A stretch of 64,000 bases of DNA from Ceratothoa steindachneri (Eukaryota > Arthropoda > Malacostraca > Isopoda > Cymothoidae). Of the stretch, positions 43,323-53,800 are shown one piece after another. The notes under the pieces were generated by a model. It was given only the letters and a program-made list of their open reading frames with translations, was not told the origin of the DNA and made no database searches. The stretch lies in NCBI GenBank assembly GCA_963969495.1, contig OZ018324.1, forward strand, positions 139,806,355 through 139,870,354. The letters run 5' to 3'. Every line of letters begins with the position of its first letter. Within the stretch, counting starts at the first letter, position 1. The position numbers were made by a program, and so were the translations under genes.

Positions 43323-44473
43323 AGCTCTTTGACTATAATTTAGCATCTTTTATATTATCTTAATTAGCTTATTAAATTTCATTAATATAGTTTAATTTTA
43401 TTAATGGCACTAAGAAAAGTTTTGTGTCAATTCTGTGCATTACTTGACTAGATTCGTCTATAAATTGTTAGTCTTCTGCTCTACAATCATTATTTTGGGG
43501 GTCTTGGGGTTAAAATAAATCTCAAAGTACTGTATGAAGATAATTCTTAAAGGTAAAATATGTAGACATATTCATGGGTTGAAAGGCTAATGATAAAGGC
43601 AATGTTATTTTTCAGAGGATTATCTTAATGTTAAAGTTTTTTTTATTCTATAATATCTATTTAATCACAACATTGAGTTTTTACAATATAGGAAAATTTT
43701 AAGAAGACTGTGACATTCTTAAATTTTTAATTGTTTTATCTTAAAATATATAAGGTAATGTGCAATCAAAATTTTCCGTTTCTATGATTTAGTTGCATGT
43801 AAGTAATTAATGATAAGATTAAGTAGCATATACAGATTTTATTGGAGACGCTATAATGGCTATATAATTCTTAATACGAAATGTATTTATATTATGGTTT
43901 TAACTTGGGTAAATTTTAACTTATTGTCCAACCTATCAATTTATATCATTTGTCGAGGTGAGCTTGATGCTTTGAAAATATTAACAACGCAATGTAGCCA
44001 TAGTGAGAAGAACTATTATATATGAAATTTGTTTCTTTTAGTAAATTGACTCATCATATAGATAAAAGTAAATTTTGTTTTAAAGCCTTTTAGGATGCAT
44101 TAGATCTAATGGGTTCAACTACGTAAGAATGTAGATGGACTTTGGCAGACTTAAAAAGATCGTGTCACGAAAGAGGTATAATTGACACATTCCAGAAACC
44201 ATGCTGTATAAGTTTAGGCTCAGAGATGTTACATATAGCGGCTCCAGCGAGATGCCGAACAACGGGTATTAGAGCTGAAGTGTTTTGTTTAAACGATTAT
44301 TCATTTGTTCAAAATTTGGCCTTAGTAAAACACGCCTTGAGTCTTAAAGAGCGGGAATCTCTCCGATCCTCATTGGACAAAACGCCAATTTTGGGATTAA
44401 AATAGGATTTTTACATTTCTTTGAAAATCTAAAATTTCAAACGTGAACCATCGAAAGACATGAAGAGTATCAT
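43323..44473. other. 3' UTR and AT-rich flank
   Basis: Holds the 3' UTR of the Ser/Pro-rich gene at its left. A frame open from 44127 to TAG 44403-44405 (about 92 codons, no ATG at its start) has no recognisable domain; it could be a fragment of an exon or chance. Otherwise nothing seen. Confidence 0.4.
43514..43519 (+). terminator. Candidate polyadenylation signal
   Basis: AATAAA about 190 bp after the stop codon of the Ser/Pro-rich ORF, the first canonical hexamer noticed downstream. Confidence 0.4.
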
Positions 44474-45300
44474 TATAGATGGGTGTTCACCAACTATGGA
44501 AGATGGGTGTTCACCCACTATGGAAGATATGTGTTTTCCCACTATGGAAGATGGGTGTTCACCCACTATGGAAGATGGGTGTTCACCCACTATGGAAGAT
44601 GGGTGTTCACCCACTATGGAAGATGGGTGTTCACCCACTATGGAAGATGGGTGTTCACCCACTATGGAAGATGGGTGTTCACCCATATGGAAGATGGGTG
44701 TCACCCACTATGGAAGATGGGTGTTCACCCACTATGGAAGATGGGTGTTACCCCACTATAGAAGGTGGGTGTTCACCCACTATGGAAGATGGGTGTTCAC
44801 CCACTATGGAAGATGGGTGTTCACCCACTATGGAAGATGGGTGTTCACCCACTATGGAAGATGGGTGTTCACCCACTATGGAAGATGGGTGTTCACCCAC
44901 TATGGAAGATGGGTGTTCACCCACTATGGAAGATGGGTGTTCACCCACTATGGAAGATGGGTGTTCACCCACTATGGAAGATGGGTGTTCACCCACTATG
45001 GAAGATGGGTGTTCACCCACTATGGAAGATGGGTGTTCACCCACTATGGAAGATGGGTGTTCACCCACTATGGAAGATGGGTGTTCACCCACTATGGAAG
45101 ATGGGTGTTCACCCACTATGGAAGATGGGTGTTCACCCACTATGGAAGATGGGTGTTCACCCACTATGGAAGATGGGTGTTCACCCACTATGGAAGATGG
45201 GTGTTCACCCACTATGGAAGATAGGTGTTAACTAACTGTGGAAGATGGGTGTTGACCAACTATGGAAAATGGGTGTTCACCCGCTATGGGGGCTGTCTCT
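44474..45300 (+). repeat. 24-bp minisatellite, about 34 copies
   Basis: Regular 24-bp unit containing GATGGGTGTTCACCCACT, with the inverted core GGGTG-TT-CACCC. Most central units are identical; edge units vary. 24 is a multiple of three, so several frames stay open (for example an 8-residue MEDGCSPT repeat). These are not credible genes, as both strands and other frames are equally open. Confidence 0.97.
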
Positions 45301-45309
45301 TCACCCAAT

Positions 45310-45545
45310 ATTAAGAATGGAAGACCTTCTTTCGTTGAGTGTAGAAGACCTTCTTTCGTTGTGTGGAAGACCTTCTTTCGTTGTGTGGAAGACCTTCTTT
45401 CGTTGTGTGGAAGACCTTCTTTCGTTGTGTGGAAGACCTTCTTTCGTTGTGTGGAAGACCTTCTTTCGTTGTGTGGAAGACCTTCTTTCGTTGTGTGGAA
45501 GACCTTCTTTCATTGAGTGTGGGAGACCATCTTTCGTTGAGTGTG
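45310..45545 (+). repeat. 22-bp minisatellite, about 10 copies
   Basis: 22-bp unit with core GGAAGACCTTCTTTCGTT. The last units (45505-45545) grow to about 24 bp (GAGTGTGGGAGACCATCTTT) and lead into the next block. Confidence 0.93.
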
Positions 45546-45795
45546 ACAGACATTCTTTCGTTGAGTGTGGAAGGCCTTCTTTAGGTTGAATGGGGAAGGC
45601 CTTCTTTGGTTGAGTGGGGAAGGCCTTCTTTGGTTGAGTGGGGAAGGCCTTCTTTGGTTGAGTGGGGAAGGCCTTCTTTGGTTGAGTGGGTAAGGCCTTC
45701 TTTGGTTGAGTGGGTAAGGCCTTCTTTGGTTGAGTGGGGAAGGCCTTCTTTGGTTGAGTGGGAAAGGCCTTCTTTGGTTGAGTGGGGGAGACCGG
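45546..45795 (+). repeat. 24-bp satellite block with GAAGGCCTTC core
   Basis: About 10 units of 24 bp: GAGTGGGGAAGGCCTTC followed by TTTGGTT. The 10-bp palindrome GAAGGCCTTC is present in each unit. The frame stays open at 24 bp per unit. Confidence 0.93.
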
Positions 45796-47820
45796 TTCTT
45801 TGCTTGAGTAGGGGAGACCAGTTCTTTGGTTGAGTGGGGGAGACCAGTTTTTTCGTTCAGTGGGGAAGACCGGTTTTTTCGTTGTGAGGGAGACCGGTTC
45901 TTTGGTTGAGTGGGGGAGACCGGTTCTTTGGTTGAGTGGGGGAGACCGGTTCATTGGTTGAGTGAGGGAGACCGGTTCTTTGATTGAGTGAGGGAGACCG
46001 ATTCTTGGATTGAGTGAGGGAGACCAGGTCTTTGGTTGAGTGAGGGAGACCGGTTCTTTGATTAAGTGGGTTAGACCAGTTCTTTGGTTGAGTGGGGGAG
46101 ACCGGTTCTTTGGTTGATTGGGGGAGACCGGTTCTTTGATTGAGTGAGGGAGACCGGTTCTTTGATTGAGTGAGGGAGACCGGTTCTTTGGTTGAGTGAG
46201 GGAGACCAGGTCTTTGGTTGAGTGGGGGAGACCAGGTCTTTGGTTGAGTGGGGGAGACCGGTTCTTTTGTTGAGTGGGGGAGACCGGTTCTTTGGTTGAG
46301 TGGGTGAGACCGGTTCTTTGGTTGAGTGGGTGAGACCGGTTCTTTGGTTGAGTGGGTGAGACCGGTTCTTTGGTTGAGTAGGGGAGACCGGTTCTTTGGT
46401 TGAGTAGGGGAGACCAGTTCTTTGGTGGAGTGTGGGAGACCGGTTCTTTGATTGAGTGAGGGAGACCGGTTCTTTGATTGAGTGAGGGAGACCGGTTCTT
46501 TGATTGAGTGAGGGAGACCAGGTCTTTGGTTGAGTAAGGGGGACCGGTTCTTTGATTAAGTGGGTTAGACCAGTTCTTTGGTTGAGTGGGGGATACCGGT
46601 TCTTTGGTTGAGTGAGGGAGACCGGTTCATTGGTTGAGTGGGGGAGACCGGTTCTTTGGTTGAGTGGGGGAGACCGGTTTATTGGTTGAGTGGGGGAAAC
46701 CAGTTCTTTGGTTAAGTAGGGGAGACCGGTTCTTTGGTTGAGTGGGGAAGACCGCTTCTTTGGTTGAGTGGGGGAGACCGGTTCTTTGGTTGAGTGAGGG
46801 AGACCGGTTCTTTGATTGAGTGAGGGTGACCGGTTCTTTGGTTGAGTGGGTGAGACCGGTTCTTTGGTTGAGTGGGTGAGACCGGTTCTTTGGTTGAGTG
46901 GGTGAGACCGGTTCTTTGGTTGAGTAGGGGAGACCGGTTCTTTGGTTGAGTAGGGGAGACCAGTTCTTTGGTTGAGTGTGGGAGACCGGTTCTTTGATTG
47001 AGTGAGGGAGACCGGTTCTTTGATTGAGTGAGGGAGACCGGTTCTTTGATTGAGTGAGGGAGACCAGGTCTTTGGTTGAGTGGGGGAGACCGGTTCTTTG
47101 ATTAAGTGGGTTAGACCAGTTCTTTGGTTGAGTTTGGGGAGACCGGTTCTTTGGTTGAGTGAGGGAGACCGGTTCATTGGTTGAGTGGGGGAGACCGGTT
47201 CTTTGGTTGACTGGGGGAGACCGGTTTATTGGTTGAGTGGGGGAAACCAGTTCTTTGGTTAAGTGGGGGAGACCGGTTCTTTGATTGAGTGAGGGTGACC
47301 GGTTCTTAGGTTGAGTGAGGGAGACCGGTTTTTTCGTTCAGTAGGGAAGACCAGTTTTTTCGTTGAGTGAGGGAGACCGGTTCTTTGGTTGAGTGGAGGA
47401 GACCGGTTCTTTGGTTGAGTGGGGGAGACCGGTTCTTTGGTTGAGTGGGTGAGACCGGTTCTTTGGTTGAGTCGGTGAGACCGGTTCTTTGGTTGAGTGG
47501 GTGAGACCGGTTCTTTGGTTGAGTGGGTGAGACCGGTTCTTTGGTTGAGTGGGGGAGACCGGTTCTTTGGTTGAGTGGAAGAGACTGGTTCTTTGGTTGA
47601 GTAGGGAAGACCGGTTCTTTGGTTGAGTAGGGAAGACCGGTTCTTTGGTTGAGAGGGGGAGACTGGTTCTTTGGTTGAGTGGGCGAGACCGGTTCTTTGG
47701 TTGAGTGGGCGAGACCGGTTCTTTGGTTGAGTGGGCGAGACCGGTTCTTTGGTTGAGTGGGCGAGACCGGTTCTTTGGTTGAGTGGGCGAGACCGGTTCT
47801 TTAGGTGAGTGGGCGAAACC
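45796..47820 (+). repeat. 26-bp satellite block, about 78 copies
   Basis: 26-bp unit: GAGTGGGGGAGACCGG followed by TTCTTTGGTT. Variants (GAGTGAGGGAGACC, GAGTGGGTGAGACC, GATTGAGTGAGGG) recur in the same order around 46420-46560 and 46975-47110, which shows block duplication of roughly 0.55 kb. All three minus-strand frames are open over long stretches. Confidence 0.95.
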
Positions 47821-50800
47821 GGTGGTTCTTTGGTTTAGGGGGGGAGGAGACGTGGTTCTTTGGTTGAGTAGGAGGGAGACGTGGTTCTTTGGTTGAGCGG
47901 AGGGAGACGTTGTTCTTTGGTTACGTGGGGGGGGGACTTGGTTCTTTGGTTAAGTGGAAGGAAGACGTGGTTCTTTGGTTGAGGGGGAGGGAGACGTGGT
48001 TCTTTGGTTGAGGGGGAGGGAGACGTGGTTCTTTGGTTGAGTGGGGAGGGAGACGTGGTTCTTTGGTTGAGTGGGGGGGGACGTGGTTCTTTGGTTGAGT
48101 GGGGGAGAGACGTGGTTCTTTGGTTGAGTGGGGAGGAAGACGTGGTTCTTTAGTTGAGTGTGGGAGGAGACGTGGTTCTTTGTTTGAGTGGGGGAAGAGA
48201 CGTGGTTCTTTGCTTGAGTGGGGGGAAGACGTGGTTCTTTGGTTTAGTGGGAGGAAGACGTGGTTCTTTCGTTGAGTGGGGGGAGACTGGGTTCTTTGGT
48301 TGAGTGGGGGAGACTTGGTTCTTTGGTTGATTGGGGGGAGACGTGGTTCTTTGGTTGAGTGCTAGGGAGACGTGGTTCTTTGGTTGAGTAAGGGATAGAC
48401 GTGGTTCTTTCGTTTAGGGGGGGGGAGACGTGGTTCTTTCGTTTAGGGGGGAGACGTGGTTCTTTCGTTTAGGGGGGAGACGTGGTTCTTTCGTTTAGGG
48501 GGGAGACGTGGTTTTGATGTTGAGTGGGGGAGAGACGTGGTTCTTTAGTTAAGTGGGGGAGAGACGTGGTTCTTTGGTTGAGTGGGGGGAAGACGTGGTT
48601 CCTTGGTTAAGTGGGGGGAAGATGTGGTTCTTTGGTTGAATGGGGGGAAGACGTGGTTCTTTGGTTGAGTGGGGGAAAGACGTGGTTCTTTGGTTGAGTG
48701 GGGGAAAGACGTGGTTCTTTGGTTAAGTAGGGGGTCGACGTGGTTCTTTGGTGAGTAAGGGGAGAAACGTGGTTCTTTGGTTGAGTGGGGGGGAGACGTG
48801 GTTCTTTTGTTGAGTGGGGGGGAGCCATTGTTCTTTTGTTGAGTGGGGGGGAGACATTGTTCTTTTGTTGAGTGGGGGGGAGAAATTGTTCTTTGGTTGA
48901 GTGAGGGGGAGACGTGGTTATTTGGTTGAGTGGGGGCGGGGATGAGGTTATTTGTTTGAGTGGGGTGGGAGGCGTGGTTCTTTGGTTGAGTAGGCGGGGG
49001 GGTAGACATGGTTTTTTGGTTGAGTAAGGGGGGAGACGTGGTTTCTTTGGTTGAGTAAGGGGGGAGACGTGGTTTCTTTGGTTGAGTGGGGGGGAGACGT
49101 GGTTTCTTTGGTTGAGTAGGGGGAGACGTGGTTCTTTGGTTGAGTGTGGGGGGGAGACGGGGTTCTTTGGTTGAGTCGGGGGGAGACAGGGTTCTTTAGT
49201 TGAGTGGGAGGGAGGTGGGGTTCTTTGGTTGAGTGGGGGGGAGACGTGGTTCTTTGGTTGAGTGGGCGGGGGAGACGTGGTTCTTTGGTTGAGTGGGGGG
49301 GGAGACGTGGTTCTTTGGTTAAGTGGGGGGAGACGTGGTTCTTTGGTTAAGTGGGGGGAGACGTGGTTCTTTGGTTAAGTGGGGGGGAGACGTGGTTCTT
49401 TGGTTGCGTGAGGGAGAGACGGGGTTCTTTGGTTGAGTGGGGGGGGAGACGGGGTTCTTTGGTTGAGTGGGGGGGAGACGGGGTTCTTTGGTTTAGTGGG
49501 GGGGAGACGGGGTTCTTTGGTTTAGTGGGGGGAGACTGGGTTCTTTGGTTGAGTGGGGGAGACTTGGTTCTTTGGTTGATTGGGGGGAGACGTGGTTCTT
49601 TGGTTGAGTGCTAGGGAGACGTGGTTCTTTGGTTGAGTAAGGGATAGACGTGGTTCTTTCGTTTAGGGGGGGGGAGACGTGGTTCTTTCGTTTAGGGGGG
49701 AGACGTGGTTCTTTCGTTTAGGGGGGAGACGTGGTTCTTTCGTTTAGGGGGGAGACGTGGTTTTGATGTTGAGTGGGGGAGAGACGTGGTTCTTTAGTTA
49801 AGTGGGGGAGAGACGTGGTTCTTTGGTTGAGTGGGGGGGATACGTGGTTCTTTGGTTGAGTGGGGAGGAGACGTGGTTGTTTGGTTGAGTGGGATGATAC
49901 GTGGTTCGTTGGTTGAGTGGGATGGGACGTGGTTCGTTGGTTGAGTGGGGGGGAGACGTGGTTCGTTGGTTGAGTGGGGGGGAGACGTGTTTCTTTGGTT
50001 AAGTGGGGGGGAGACGTGTTTCTTTGGTTGAGTGGGGGGAGACGTGGTTCTTTGGTTGAGTGGGGGGAGACTCGGTTCTTTGGTTGAGTGGGAGGGAGAC
50101 GTGGTTCTTTGGTTGAGTGGGAGGGAGACTTGGTTCTTTGGTTGAGTTTTGGAAGGGGGGGGAGACGCGGTTATTTGGTTGAGAGGGAAAGAGACGTGGT
50201 TCTTTGGTTGAGAGGGGGAGAAACGTGGTTCTTTGGTTGAGAGAGAAGGAAACGTGGCTCTTTGGCTGAGTGGAGGGGAGACGTGGTTCTTTGGTTGAGT
50301 AGGGGTGAAGAGGTAGTTCTTTGGTTGAGTGGGGGGAAGACGTGGTTCCTCGGTTGAGTAGGGGAAGATGTGGTTCCTCGGTTGAGTAGGGGAAGATGTG
50401 GTTCTTTGGTTGAGTCAAGGGAGAGACAACGTCTTTTGGTTGAGTAGGGGGGAGAAGTGCCTCTTTGGTTGAGAGGGAGGAGACTTGGCTCTTTGGTTCA
50501 GTGGAGGGGAGACGTGGTTCTTTGGTTGAGTGGGGGGAAGACGTGGTTCTTTGGTTGAGTGGGAGGAAGACGTGGTTCTTTGGTTGAGTGGGGGAAAGAC
50601 GTGGCTCTTTGGTTAAGTAGGGGGTCGAAGGGGTTCTTTGGTGAGTAAGGAGAGAAACGTGGTTCTTTGGTTGAGTGGGGGGGGAGACATTGTTCTTTGG
50701 TTGAGTGGGGGGGAGACATTGTTCTTTGGTTGAGTGGGGGGGAGACATTGTTCTTTTTTTTGAGTGGGGGGGAGAAATTGTTCTTTGGTTGAGTGGGGGG

Positions 50801-53800
50801 GAGAAATTGTTCTTTGGTTGAGTGGGGGGGAGACGTGGTTTGTTTGGTTGAGTGGGGAGAGACGTGGTTCTTTGGTTGAGTGTGTGGGGGAGACGTGGTT
50901 CTTTAGTGGAGTGTGGGGGGGGGAGACGGGGTTCTTTGGTTGAGTCGGGGGGAGACGGGGTTGTTTGGTTGAGTCGGGGGGAGACGGGGTTGTTTGGTTG
51001 AGTGGGGGGGGAGACGGGGTTCTTTGGTTGATTGAGGGGGAGACGGGGTTTGTTGGTTGATTCGGGGGGAGACGTGGTTCTTTGGTTGAGTGGGGGGGAG
51101 ACGTGGTTCTTTGGTTAAGTTGGGGGGAGACGTGGTTCTTTGGTTGCGTGAGGGGGAGACGTGGTTCTTTGGTTGAGTGGGGGGAGACGTGGTTCTTTGG
51201 TTGAGTGTGGGGGGGGGAGACGTGGTTCTTTAGTGGAGTGTGGGGGGGGAGACGGGGTTCTTTGGTTGAGTCGGGGGGAGACGGGGTTCTTTGGTTTAGT
51301 GGGAGGGAGACGGGGTTATTTGGTTGAGTGGGGGGGGGGTTCTTTGGTTGAGTGGGGGGGAGACGTGGTTCTTTGGTTTAGTGCGGGGGAGAAGGGGTTC
51401 TTTGGTTTAGTGGGGGGGGTTCTTTGGTTTAGTGGGGGGGGGTTCTTTGGTTGAGGGGGGGACAAAGTTCTTTGGTTCAGGGGGGAGGGGGTTTGGGGTT
51501 GAGGGGGGGAGACGTGTTTCTTTGGTTGAGTAGGGGAGAGACGTGGTTTCTTTGGTTGAGTGGGGGGAGACGTGGTTTCTTTGGTTGAGTGTGGGGGGGA
51601 GACGTGGTTCTTTGGTTGAGTAGAAGGGAGACAAGGTTTTTGGTTGATTGGGGGGGGGAACGTGGTTCTTTGGTTGAGTGGGGGAGAGACGTGGTTCTTT
51701 GGTTGAGTGGGGGAGAGACGTGGTTCTTTGGTTGAGTAGGGAGGGAGACGTGGTTCTTTGGTTGAGTGGGGGAGGAGACGTGGTTCTTTGGTTGAGTGGG
51801 GGAAGAGACGTGGTTCTTTGGTTGAGTGGGGGAAGAGACGTGGTTCTTTGGTTGAGTGGGGGGAGACGTGGTTCTTTGGTTAAGTGGGAGGGAGACGTGG
51901 TTCTTTGGTTGAGTTTGGGAAGGTGGGGAGACGTGGTTCTTTGGTTGAGAGGGGAAGAGACGTGGTTCTTTGGTTGAGAGGGGGAGAAACGTGGTTCTTT
52001 TGGTTGAGAGAGGGGGAAACGTGGCTCTTTGGCTGAGTGGAGGGGAGACGTGGTTCTTTGGTTGAGTAGGGGTGAAGAGGTAGTTCTTTGGTTGAGTGGG
52101 GGGAAGACGTGGTTCCTCGGTTGAGTAGGGGAAGATGTGGTTCCTCGGTTGAGTAGGGGAAGATGTGGTTCTTTGGTTGAGTCAAGGGAGAGACAACGTC
52201 TTTTGGTTGAGTAGGGGGGAGAAGTGCCTCTTTGGTTGAGAGGGAGGAGACTTGGCTCTTTGGTTCAGTGGAGGGGAGACGTGGTTCTTTGGTTGAGTGG
52301 GGGGAAGACGTGGTTCTTTGGTTGAGTGGGAGGAAGACGTGGTTCTTTGGTTGAGTGGGGGAAAGACGTGGTTCTTTGGTTAAGTAGGGGGTCGAAGGGG
52401 TTCTTTGGTGAGTAAGGAGAGAAACGTGGTTCTTTGGTTGAGTGGGGGGGGAGACATTGTTCTTTGGTTGAGTGGGGGGGAGACATTGTTCTTTTTTTGA
52501 GTGGGGGGGAGAAATTGTTCTTTGGTTGAGTGGGGGGGAGACGTGGTTATTTGGTTGAGTGGGGGCGGGGACGAGGTTATTTGGTTGAGTGAGGGGAGAC
52601 GTGGTTTTTTGGTTGAGTATGCGGGGGGGGTAGACATGGTTTTTTGTTTGAGTAAGGGGGGAGACGTGGTTTCTTTGGTTGAGTGGGGGGGAGACGTGGT
52701 TTGTTTGGTTGAGTGGGGAGAGACGTGGTTCTTTGGTTGAGTGTGTGGGGGGAGACGTGGTTCTTTAGTGGAGTGTGAGGGGGGGGAGACGGGGTTCTTT
52801 GGTTGAGTCGGGGGGAGACGGGGTTGTTTGGTTGAGTGGGGGGGGAGACGGGGTTCTTTGGTTGATTGAGGGGGAGACGGGGTTTGTTGGTTGATTCGGG
52901 GGGAGACGTGGTTCTTTGGTTGAGTGGGGGGGAGACGTGGTTCTTTGGTTAAGTTGGGGGGAGACGTGGTTCTTTGGTTGCGTGAGGGGGAGACGTGGTT
53001 CTTTGGTTGAGTGGGGGGAGACGTGGTTCTTTGGTTGAGTGTGGGGGGGGAGACGTGGTTCTTTAGTGGAGTGTGGGGGGGAGACGGGGTTCTTTGGTTG
53101 AGTCGGGGGGAGACGGGGTTCTTTGGTTTAGTGGGAGGGAGACGGGGTTATTTGGTTGAGTGGGGGGGGGGGTTCTTTGGTTGAGTGGGGGGGAGACGTG
53201 GTTCTTTGGTTTAGTGCGGGGGAGAAGGGGTTCTTTGGTTTAGTGGGGGGTTCTTTGGTTTAGTGGGGGGGGGGGGTTCTTTGGTTGAGGGGGGGGGGCA
53301 AAGTTGTTTGGTTCAGGGGGGAGGGGGTTTGGGGTTGAGGGGGGAGACGTGTTTCTTTGGTTGAGTAGGGGAGAGACGTGGTTTCTTTGGTTGAGTGGGG
53401 GGAGACGTGGTTTCTTTGGTTAAGGGGGGGGGAGACGTCGTTCTTTGGTTAAGTGGGGGAGGAGACGTGGTTCTTTGGTTGAGTGTGGGGGGGAGACGTG
53501 GTTCTTTGGTTGAGTAGAAGGGAGACAAGGTTTTTGGTTGATTGGGGGGGGGGAACGTGGTTCTTTGGTTGAGTGGGGGAGAGACGTGGTTCTTTGGTTG
53601 AGTAGGGAGGGAGCCGTGGTTCTTTGGTTGAGTGGGAGGAGACGTGGTTCTTTGGTTGAGTGGGGGAAGAGACGTGGTTCTTTGGTTGAGTGGGGGGAGA
53701 CGTGGTTCTTTGGTTAAGTGGGAGGGAGACGTGGTTCTTTGGTTGAGTTTGGGAAGGTGGGGAGACGTGGTTCTTTGGTTGAGAGGGGAAGAGACGTGGT

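Noticed and set aside
44127..44405. Possible exon of about 92 codons after the Ser/Pro-rich gene
   Set aside because: No start codon, no confident splice sites and no recognisable domain.
44460..45235. Overlapping ORFs of 150-254 codons on both strands
   Set aside because: The 24-bp repeat keeps several frames open at once; no codon preference or unique termini.
44474..45300. CRISPR-like regular array
   Set aside because: Units abut with no unique spacers, and the DNA is eukaryotic.
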